A stretch of 6,583 nt of DNA. It comes from Alcaligenaceae bacterium. Lineage in GTDB: Bacteria > Pseudomonadota > Gammaproteobacteria > Burkholderiales > Burkholderiaceae_B. The notes under the pieces were generated by a model. That model did no database searches and was not told the origin of the DNA. It was given only the letters and a program-made list of their open reading frames with translations. Location of the stretch: positions 1-6,583 of the forward strand of contig JAAZGT010000062.1 of the NCBI GenBank assembly GCA_012511095.1, read 5' to 3'. Numbering within the stretch: position 1 is the stretch's first letter; every line of letters starts with the position of its first letter. Both the position numbers and the translations under genes were made by a program. This document shows positions 1 through 5,153 of this stretch, in pieces.

Positions 1-221
1 TCACTACGCGTTGCATCAGTATCTAGATGCACCACCTGATTAATGGCATGAACGCCCGTATCGGTACGACCCGCACTCACCACTTGGGTGGGTTCGGTAA
101 TAAATTTAGTCAAGGCCGTTTCAACTGCCTCTTGAATTGTGCTTTGATTGCTTTGAACTTGCCAACCCGAATAGGCTTGACCTTGATAAGAAATACCTAA
201 GGCGATACGATGCTTGGCCAT
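1..221 (-). CDS. truA: tRNA pseudouridine(38-40) synthase TruA, N-terminal part (cut by window edge)
   Basis: TruA isomerises uridines 38, 39 and 40 in the anticodon arm of many tRNAs to pseudouridine; it is cytoplasmic and needs no cofactor. Seventy-three codons are visible, beginning MAKHRIALGISYQG, followed by SGWQ and QSTIQEAVETAL, the usual N-terminal TruA pattern. The catalytic motif AGRTDTGVHA is present, with the nucleophilic aspartate at residue 54, matching Asp60 of the E. coli enzyme in AGRTDAGVH. The frame is open to the left edge, so roughly two thirds of the protein lies outside. The start ATG overlaps the stop codon of the upstream small gene by one base (TAATG) and no good Shine-Dalgarno precedes it, which suggests translation by coupling or re-initiation. 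Family assignment is firm; coupling is inferred. Confidence 0.95.
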   Translation of the reverse strand, partial: MAKHRIALGISYQGQAYSGWQVQSNQSTIQEAVETALTKFITEPTQVVSAGRTDTGVHAINQVVHLDTDATRS

Positions 222-487
222 TAGTCTTTGTCCAAGTCTAAATTGATATCTTTTAATTTAGCTCTAAACGCCTTAGCTGCAGGGCTCTGATCTAATTCGA
301 CCTTGGTAGAAGAAGCAGAAACGCTACCCTCGGTTGAATTGGTAGCGCTTGGTGTGGTGTCTAGGTCGGGAGTCCCATTGGGAGACCTAGACACTTTAAG
401 AGCAAAATAAACAGCTACTACAAGCAAAATGATCAATAACACTAGGCTAATTGCCATATGATCAGAAATCACTTCCAGTAAACTCAT
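221..487 (-). CDS. small single-pass membrane protein in the fimV position, possible reduced FimV-like protein
   Basis: An 88-residue protein of unestablished function. Residues 12-30 (AISLVLLIILLVVAVYFAL) form one strong hydrophobic segment, followed by K31 and R34, so the positive-inside rule puts the C-terminus in the cytoplasm. Residues 35-60 are a low-complexity Ser/Thr/Pro/Asn linker. Residues 69-88 (PAAKAFRAKL then KDINLDLDKD) look like a short charged helix with an acidic, Leu-Asp-rich end. There is no lipobox or cleavable-signal pattern. An AAAAGGG ribosome site lies 9 bases before the ATG, 36 bases separate it from asd, and its stop overlaps the truA start, so it looks like a genuine operon member. 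In related genomes the slot between asd and truA usually holds fimV (LysM, transmembrane segment, acidic cytoplasmic region with TPR). The topology and LDLD tail would fit a drastically shortened FimV, but that is inference; an unrelated small protein is possible. Confidence 0.8.
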   Translation of the reverse strand: MSLLEVISDHMAISLVLLIILLVVAVYFALKVSRSPNGTPDLDTTPSATNSTEGSVSASSTKVELDQSPAAKAFRAKLKDINLDLDKD

Positions 488-523
488 GTTAGAACGCCCT
501 TTTAAAACTATTTAAGTAACTAA

Positions 524-1645
524 TTACATCTCACCTAAGGCAATACGCAACATACGGCGTAAAGGCTCGGCAGCACCCCAGAGTAATTGGTCACCCACCG
601 TAAAGGCACTGATGTACTCAGGACCCATATTTAACTTACGAACACGACCTACTGGGATATTAAGAGTACCAGTTACAGCTACAGGTGTCAGCTCGTGCAT
701 TGTTTGCTCGCGCTCATTGGGGATGAATTTAGCCCACTCAGTACTGCTATCAATGATGTCGTTAATCTCATCTAGAGGAACATCTTTTTTCAATTTGAAA
801 GTCAATGCTTGGCTATGAGAACGCATCGCGCCAACGCGCACGCATAAACCGTCGATAGGTACAATGTCAGCGCCGGTATTGCCTAACACTTTATTAGTTT
901 CGGCTTGTGCCTTCCACTCTTCGCGTGATTGACCATTATCTAGTTGAGTATCAATCCAAGGGATTAAGCTGCCACCTAAGGGCACACCGAAATTGCTATG
1001 CGGTAAATTAGGATCGCGTTGAGTTTCTAATACCTGACGATCGATATCTAAAATTGCTGATGCAGGATCATCTAAGAGTGATTTAACTGAGTTACCAAGA
1101 ATACCGAACTGTGTTAGTAGCTCACGCATATGCTGAGCACCACCACCTGAAGCGGCTTGGTAAGTCATGCTGCTCATCCACTCAACTAAACCGTGTTTGA
1201 ATAAACCACCAACACCCATTAGCATACAGCTAACAGTACAGTTACCACCCACGAAATCACGTACACCCTTGGCTAAAGAGGCATCGATAAGATCGCGGTT
1301 AATTGGGTCAAGCGCAATGACGGCATTATCATTCATTCGTAGGGCACTGGCTGCATCGATCCAGATACCATCCCAACCGGCACCACGTAGTTTAGGATAA
1401 ACCTCGTTAGTGTAATCGCCACCCTGAGCAGTCACAATGATAGGTAATTTCTTTAAGGCCTCAATATCAAAGGCATCTTGCAAAGGACCAGCGCCCTCAG
1501 CCCACTCTGGCGCAGCGCCACCGGCGTTGCTCGTAGAAAAGAATACTGGCTCGATTAATTTAAAATCACCCTCATCGCGCATACGCTGCATGAGTACCGA
1601 ACCCACCATGCCTCGCCAACCGACGAGACCAACTGCTTTAGACAT
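524..1645 (-). CDS. asd: aspartate-semialdehyde dehydrogenase
   Basis: Asd reduces beta-aspartyl phosphate with NADPH to aspartate semialdehyde, the branch point to lysine/diaminopimelate, threonine and methionine; it is a cytoplasmic enzyme. The protein is 373 residues (E. coli 367) and colinear with the Gram-negative type. The N-terminal nucleotide-binding loop VGLVGWRGMVGS is followed by FFSTS, WIDAASALRM, then GGNCTVS with catalytic Cys136 (E. coli Cys135), YQAASGGG, LDNGQSREEW, GAMRSHSQ with the general-base His277 (E. coli His274), and the C-terminal VGDQLLWGAAEPLRRML. I chose the ATG at 1645. An in-frame GTG at 1657 adds four residues but lies inside the AAGTGAG sequence that serves as the ribosome site 7 bases before the ATG. 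Downstream, 36 bases separate it from the small membrane-protein gene. The gene is intact. Confidence 0.97.
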   Translation of the reverse strand: MSKAVGLVGWRGMVGSVLMQRMRDEGDFKLIEPVFFSTSNAGGAAPEWAEGAGPLQDAFDIEALKKLPIIVTAQGGDYTNEVYPKLRGAGWDGIWIDAASALRMNDNAVIALDPINRDLIDASLAKGVRDFVGGNCTVSCMLMGVGGLFKHGLVEWMSSMTYQAASGGGAQHMRELLTQFGILGNSVKSLLDDPASAILDIDRQVLETQRDPNLPHSNFGVPLGGSLIPWIDTQLDNGQSREEWKAQAETNKVLGNTGADIVPIDGLCVRVGAMRSHSQALTFKLKKDVPLDEINDIIDSSTEWAKFIPNEREQTMHELTPVAVTGTLNIPVGRVRKLNMGPEYISAFTVGDQLLWGAAEPLRRMLRIALGEM

Positions 1646-1652
1646 AAATTTA

Positions 1653-1659
1653 CTCACTT
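1653..1659 (-). promoter_or_regulatory. ribosome binding site of asd (AAGTGAG)
   Basis: The minus strand reads AAGTGAG, then seven bases, then ATG at 1645. The match to AAGGAGG is imperfect. It contains the alternative GTG start at 1657, and so argues that GTG is part of the ribosome site rather than the initiator. Confidence 0.5.
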
Positions 1660-1685
1660 AAGAAATAATTTGCTTAATAATTAAT

Positions 1686-1726
1686 AATATCACTATCGCT
1701 CTATTAGTAGAAACGATAGTGATATT
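1686..1726 (-). other. long intercistronic hairpin between leuB and asd
   Basis: A perfect 13-bp inverted repeat (1686-1698 with 1714-1726, arm sequence AATATCACTATCG) closes a 15-base loop. Inside the loop four more pairs form (1700-1703 with 1708-1711) across a small 1x2 internal loop, leaving a tetraloop. It starts 38 bases after the leuB stop. On the transcribed strand it is followed by AT-rich DNA (ATTAATTATTAAG), not a clean T-run, and the stem is AT-rich. A weak or partial terminator, an mRNA-stabilising or processing hairpin, and a protein-binding palindrome are all possible. The inverted repeat is certain; its function is not. Confidence 0.6.
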
Positions 1727-1764
1727 TGTCATTAATTAAATTGAGCGACTATCAGATATAACGA

Positions 1765-2844
1765 TTAAGCCTCAAGTGCTGCTAGAACTGCATCACCCAT
1801 GGCTTTGGTACCAACTTTCTGAGTACCCTCTTCGTAAATATCTGCTGTGCGATAGCCCTGAGATAAGACTTTGCGAACAGCTGCTTCAATTTTTTGAGCA
1901 GGCTCTTCCATATTGAAGCTATAACGTAACATCATCGCTGCCGATAAGATTTGCGCTATTGGGTTAGCAATATCTTTGCCGGCAATATCAGGTGCTGAAC
2001 CATGGCTTGGCTCATATAGACCTTGGCCTTTTTCGTTTAAAGAAGCCGACGGCAACATACCAATAGAACCTGTTAGCATCGCTGCTTCGTCAGATAAGAT
2101 ATCACCAAATAGGTTACCTGTGACCACAACGTCTAATTCTTTAGGCGCACGTACTAACTGCATTGCTGCGTTATCTACGTACATATGGCTAAGCTCAACG
2201 TCTGGGTAATTACGACTCTCATCAATCATAATATTGCGCCAGAACTGTGAAGTTTCTAAAACGTTAGCCTTATCAACGCTAAGTAATTTACCACCACGTT
2301 TTTGAGCTGCTTCAAAAGCAATTTTAGCAATGCGACGAACCTCGGGTTCGGCATAACGCATGGTATCAAAACCCTCGTCTTCGCCTTTGAATGGACCATC
2401 TTCTGCTTTGCGCACGCCACGAGGAGTACCAAAATAAATATCACCCGTTAACTCACGTACGATCAGAAGATCTAAGTCAGAAACAATCTCTGGCTTTAAT
2501 GATGAAGCGTTAGCTAACTCAGGGTATAAGATCGCAGGACGTAAGTTAGCAAATAAACCAAGTGCTTTACGTAAACCAAGAATCGCTTGCTCAGGTCGCA
2601 AGTGACGCTCTAAGGAATCATACTTCCAGTCACCTACCGCGCCAAATAAAATAGCATCAGCATTTTTAGCTAACTCTAAAGTGCGCTCAGGCAATGGATG
2701 ACCATCACTCTCATAAGCTGCACCGCCCACTGGCGCTTCTTCGAACTCTAAACCTAAGTCTAGTGCTTTTAATACACGTACTGCTTGCTCAACAATCTCA
2801 GAGCCAATCCCGTCACCTGGTAATACTGCTACTTTATACGTCAT
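1765..2844 (-). CDS. leuB: 3-isopropylmalate dehydrogenase
   Basis: LeuB oxidises and decarboxylates (2R,3S)-3-isopropylmalate with NAD+ to 2-oxoisocaproate, the third step of leucine biosynthesis, as a cytoplasmic homodimer. At 359 residues it has normal length (E. coli 363). It begins MTYKVAVLPGDGIGSE, the typical family start. Substrate-binding arginines are in LRKALGLFANLRP (R92, R102) and VRELTGDIYFG (R130) with Tyr137. Catalytic Lys192 is in DKANVLETS. The metal ligands are Asp224 (YVDNAAMQL) and Asp248/Asp252 (LFGDILSDEAAM). The NAD site is LYEPSHGSAPDIAGKDIANP (277-296). It follows leuD after 83 bases containing a hairpin. Its ribosome site (AAAAAGA, 7 bases before ATG) is weak beside those of leuC and leuD, so expression may differ from leuCD. 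A relative such as tartrate dehydrogenase is unlikely given the neighbours and the NAD motif. Confidence 0.97.
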   Translation of the reverse strand: MTYKVAVLPGDGIGSEIVEQAVRVLKALDLGLEFEEAPVGGAAYESDGHPLPERTLELAKNADAILFGAVGDWKYDSLERHLRPEQAILGLRKALGLFANLRPAILYPELANASSLKPEIVSDLDLLIVRELTGDIYFGTPRGVRKAEDGPFKGEDEGFDTMRYAEPEVRRIAKIAFEAAQKRGGKLLSVDKANVLETSQFWRNIMIDESRNYPDVELSHMYVDNAAMQLVRAPKELDVVVTGNLFGDILSDEAAMLTGSIGMLPSASLNEKGQGLYEPSHGSAPDIAGKDIANPIAQILSAAMMLRYSFNMEEPAQKIEAAVRKVLSQGYRTADIYEEGTQKVGTKAMGDAVLAALEA

Positions 2845-2877
2845 GATAATGTCTTTTTAATTTAATTAATGTTGGGT

Positions 2878-2905
2878 AACAGCCCGATAATAGTATCAGG
2901 CTGTT
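2878..2905. other. hairpin in the leuD-leuB gap, terminator-like only on the plus strand
   Basis: Arms 2878-2889 and 2894-2905 pair at 11 of 12 positions (one C/A mismatch at 2885/2898) around a 4-base loop. The outer seven pairs are AACAGCC with GGCTGTT. Read on the plus strand, the stem runs into TTTTATA, as in an intrinsic terminator. Read in the operon direction it is followed by ACCCAAC with no T-run, so termination of the leu transcript is not expected. It lies 33 bases before the leuB ATG. Plausible roles, all inferred, are protecting the 3' end of a leuCD message, an RNA-processing site, or stopping antisense transcription. Confidence 0.6.
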
Positions 2906-2927
2906 TTATAAATAACGATTTAAGGTG

Positions 2928-3575
2928 TTAGTCAACAACCTTAGCTAACCATGGCTTTTCAGCTAGGCGCTTTTGCTCATAGGCTTTGATTTTATCAGCT
3001 TCGCGCAAGGTTAAACCAATATCATCTAAACCATTTAATAGGCAATACTTTCTAAAGCTATCGATTTCAAAGGTGTACACATCGCCAGAAGGTGATGTTA
3101 CTTCTTGTTTGTCTAAATCGATATTTAGCTCATAACCTGGATTGGCTTCAACCTCTTCAAATAGTTTAGCTACTTCCTCTTCGCTCAGAACAATTGGTAA
3201 TAAACCATTTTTAAAGCTATTGTTAAAGAAAATATCGGCATATGATGGTGCGATAATTGCTTTAAAACCAAATTGCATTAAAGCCCAAGGTGCGTGCTCA
3301 CGGCTCGAGCCACAACCAAAGTTTTCGCGCGCTAATAAGATTGAAGAACCTTGATAACGCTCTTTGTTTAATACAAAATCAGGGTTTAATGGACGCTTAC
3401 TATTGTCCATACCTGGCTCACCATGATCCATATAACGCAATGCGTCAAATAAGTTTGGACCAAAGCCAGTGCGTTTGATCGATTTTAAAAACTGTTTTGG
3501 AATAATTAAATCCGTATCAACGTTGGCTCGATCTAATGGAGCAACTAAGCCTTTGTGAACTGTAAATTTTTCCAT
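2928..3575 (-). CDS. leuD: 3-isopropylmalate dehydratase small subunit
   Basis: LeuD is the swivelling small subunit that pairs with LeuC to form isopropylmalate isomerase, converting 2-isopropylmalate to 3-isopropylmalate through a dehydrated intermediate. It is 215 residues, near the usual 200-216. Family motifs are in order: VAPLDRANVDTDLIIPKQFL (11-30), NFGCGSSREHAPWAL (84-98) carrying the substrate-loop serines and arginine, and ADIFFNNSFKNGLLPI (112-127). The start ATG lies 2 bases after the leuC stop (TAAGCATG). A strong AGGAG sits seven bases before it, inside the last leuC codons, so the two subunits are probably translationally linked, which suits a 1:1 complex. No small entericidin-type gene lies between leuC and leuD. 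The gene is intact. Confidence 0.97.
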   Translation of the reverse strand: MEKFTVHKGLVAPLDRANVDTDLIIPKQFLKSIKRTGFGPNLFDALRYMDHGEPGMDNSKRPLNPDFVLNKERYQGSSILLARENFGCGSSREHAPWALMQFGFKAIIAPSYADIFFNNSFKNGLLPIVLSEEEVAKLFEEVEANPGYELNIDLDKQEVTSPSGDVYTFEIDSFRKYCLLNGLDDIGLTLREADKIKAYEQKRLAEKPWLAKVVD

Positions 3576-3577
3576 GC

Positions 3578-4984
3578 TTATTCTCCTAACTGACGCACAT
3601 CAATAAAATGACCGCATACTGCAGCGGCAGCCGCCATTGCTGGGCTAACTAAGTGTGTACGACCACCTGTACCCTGACGACCTTCAAAGTTTCTATTTGA
3701 GGTTGAAGCACAACGCTCGCCTGGTTCTAAACGGTCAGCGTTCATCGCTAAACACATAGAACAACCTGGATCACGCCACTCAAAACCAGCCTCGATAAAG
3801 ATCTTATCTAAACCCTCGTCCTCGGCTTGTTTTTTAACTAAACCAGAACCAGGCACTACCATAGCTGTGATTACGTTATCAGCAACTTTGCGACCTTTGG
3901 CAACAGCGGCGGCTTCGCGTAAGTCCTCAATGCGTGAGTTAGTACAAGAGCCAATAAATACCTTATCGATTTTAATATCGCTAATTGGCATATCAGCATC
4001 TAAGCCCATATACTCAAGAGCACGCTCAATACCAGAACGCTTAACAGCATCGCTTTCTGCTGCAGGATTAGGTACTTTATCCTCAATACTTAAAACCATC
4101 TCTGGAGAGGTACCCCAAGTGACTTGCGGACGAATATCAGCCGCGTCAATTTCGACTACTTTATCAAAATGAGCGCCTTCGTCAGAGACTAAGGTTTTCC
4201 AATAAGCTACTGCCTGATCCCACTCTTCATCGCTTGGAGCGTATGGACGACCTTTGAAGTATTCGATCGTCTTATCGTCAACAGCAACCATACCTGAACG
4301 AGCACCTGCTTCAATGGCCATATTACAAACCGTCATACGACCTTCGACAGATAAATCACGGATCGTGCTACCAGCAAATTCAATGGCATAACCCGTACCG
4401 CCCGCGGTACCAATCACACCAATAATGTGTAAAACCACATCTTTAGCACTACAGCCGAAAGGTAATTTACCTTCGACCTTAACTAACATGTTTTTATCTT
4501 TTTTCTTTAATAACGTTTGGGTTGCTAAAACGTGCTCTACCTCAGAGGTACCAATACCAAAGGCTAAAGCACCGAAAGCACCATGCGTACTAGTGTGTGA
4601 GTCACCACAAACAACTGTCATACCTGGTAGGGTAGCACCTTGCTCAGGTCCCATCACGTGAACAATACCTTGGCGAATGTCATCCATGCCGTAACGTACA
4701 ATGTTGTGCTCTGTACAGTTTTTTTCTAAGGTATCAACCTGAAGCTTTGAAATAGGGTCATCAATACCCTTATCGCGATCAATGGTCGGTACGTTGTGAT
4801 CCTCAACCGCTAAGTTTGCGCTAATACGCCAAGGCTGGCGACCAGCGATTTTCAAACCTTCAAAAGCTTGCGGGCTAGTAACTTCATGTAAAAGATGACG
4901 GTCGATGTATAAAATACAGGTGCCGTCTTCTTGTTGGTGCACTACGTGCTCATCCCATAGCTTGTCATACAATGTTTTAGCCAT
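3578..4984 (-). CDS. leuC: 3-isopropylmalate dehydratase large subunit
   Basis: LeuC is the aconitase-type catalytic subunit of isopropylmalate isomerase, carrying a [4Fe-4S] cluster, and acts with LeuD in the second step of leucine biosynthesis. It is 468 residues (E. coli 466). It begins MAKTLYDKLWDEHVV, nearly the E. coli start. Diagnostic segments include LYIDRHLLHEVTSPQAFEGL, MGPEQGATLPGMTVVCGDSHT, FGIGTSEVEHVLATQ and NRNFEGRQG. The three cluster ligands are Cys347 (FIGSCTNSR) and Cys408/Cys411 (DPGCSMCLAMN), matching E. coli Cys347, 407 and 410. I chose ATG 4984: GGAG lies six bases upstream, and the longer in-frame TTG at 4996 overlaps that ribosome site. It is the first gene of the leu-asd-truA run, separated from glnA by a terminator. 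Confidence 0.98.
   Translation of the reverse strand: MAKTLYDKLWDEHVVHQQEDGTCILYIDRHLLHEVTSPQAFEGLKIAGRQPWRISANLAVEDHNVPTIDRDKGIDDPISKLQVDTLEKNCTEHNIVRYGMDDIRQGIVHVMGPEQGATLPGMTVVCGDSHTSTHGAFGALAFGIGTSEVEHVLATQTLLKKKDKNMLVKVEGKLPFGCSAKDVVLHIIGVIGTAGGTGYAIEFAGSTIRDLSVEGRMTVCNMAIEAGARSGMVAVDDKTIEYFKGRPYAPSDEEWDQAVAYWKTLVSDEGAHFDKVVEIDAADIRPQVTWGTSPEMVLSIEDKVPNPAAESDAVKRSGIERALEYMGLDADMPISDIKIDKVFIGSCTNSRIEDLREAAAVAKGRKVADNVITAMVVPGSGLVKKQAEDEGLDKIFIEAGFEWRDPGCSMCLAMNADRLEPGERCASTSNRNFEGRQGTGGRTHLVSPAMAAAAAVCGHFIDVRQLGE
3583..3587 (-). promoter_or_regulatory. ribosome binding site of leuD, inside the end of leuC
   Basis: AGGAG on the minus strand, seven bases before the leuD ATG, lies within the final Leu-Gly-Glu codons of leuC. 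Its strength and location fix the leuD start and imply that translation of the two subunit genes is linked. Confidence 0.8.
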
Positions 4985-4990
4985 GCTTTT

Positions 4991-4994
4991 CTCC
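4991..4994 (-). promoter_or_regulatory. ribosome binding site of leuC (GGAG)
   Basis: GGAG with six-base spacing to ATG 4984. It decides the start, because the upstream TTG candidate at 4996-4994 shares its first G and would have no ribosome site of its own at a normal distance. Confidence 0.75.
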
Positions 4995-5019
4995 AAATTT
5001 ATAAATTTCTACGCTGTCT

Positions 5020-5048
5020 ATTGTCTGTGTTTTTAAAATACTTAACAA
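5020..5048 (-). promoter_or_regulatory. candidate sigma70-type promoter of the leu operon
   Basis: On the minus strand TTGTTA (5048-5043, 4/6 to TTGACA) is separated by 17 bases from GACAAT (5025-5020, 4/6 to TATAAT). Transcription would begin near 5013, giving a leader of about 30 bases before leuC. The hexamers are mediocre, which would suit a promoter needing an activator, but other AT-rich windows in this gap could also serve. A promoter is expected here because glnA ends in a terminator; the exact position is weakly supported. Confidence 0.3.
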
Positions 5049-5057
5049 GATCAATGA

Positions 5058-5083
5058 ATATACTAGTATTAATACTACTATAT
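5058..5083. promoter_or_regulatory. 26-bp near-perfect palindrome upstream of leuC, possible operator
   Basis: Positions 5058-5083 form an inverted repeat with 12 of 13 position pairs complementary, mismatched only at 5063/5078. The central 14 bases (TAGTATTAATACTA, 5064-5077) are a perfect palindrome with no spacer, so it is more likely a binding site for a dimeric regulator than an RNA hairpin. It is centred about 57 bases upstream of the start site implied by the candidate promoter, where LysR-type or other activators often bind. LysR-type control of leuCDB is known in other proteobacteria, but no regulator gene lies in this window. The symmetry is directly seen; the regulator is inferred. 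Confidence 0.5.
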
Positions 5084-5096
5084 AGCCTAAGTCATT

Positions 5097-5130
5097 AAAA
5101 AAGCGAGTCTTTTTCAAAACTCGCCTTTTT
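5097..5130 (-). terminator. Rho-independent terminator of glnA (structure also faces plus strand)
   Basis: A GC-rich stem (GCGAGT, 5103-5108 with 5119-5124), extended after a mismatch by two inner A-T pairs, is followed on the minus strand by six Ts (5102-5097). It begins 23 bases after the glnA stop. A-runs on the other side also give T-run output on the plus strand, so it could work in both directions. It separates glnA from the leu operon. Confidence 0.88.
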
Positions 5131-5153
5131 GTTCGCACTAATTTGAGTAATTA

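Noticed and set aside
488..523. Promoter or structured RNA between asd and the small membrane-protein gene
   Set aside because: Only 36 AT-rich bases holding a ribosome site; no paired hexamers or stable hairpin.
612..1661. Plus-strand open frames across asd (for example 612-818, 1167-1400, 1437-1661)
   Set aside because: They lie fully antisense to the well-supported asd gene, show no recognisable domains or ribosome sites, and have the composition of reverse-strand shadows.
1658..1764. Lysine riboswitch upstream of asd
   Set aside because: The gap is about 120 bases and contains one simple hairpin, too small and simple for the multi-helix lysine aptamer, with none of its conserved core seen.
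2256..2444. Minus-strand 62-codon frame with a hydrophobic start, inside leuB
   Set aside because: It is an alternate reading frame of leuB codons on the same strand; leuB itself is intact with all catalytic motifs.
3867..4172. Plus-strand 101-codon frame opposite leuC
   Set aside because: Antisense to the conserved C-terminal half of leuC, with no domain signature. Length alone is not evidence.
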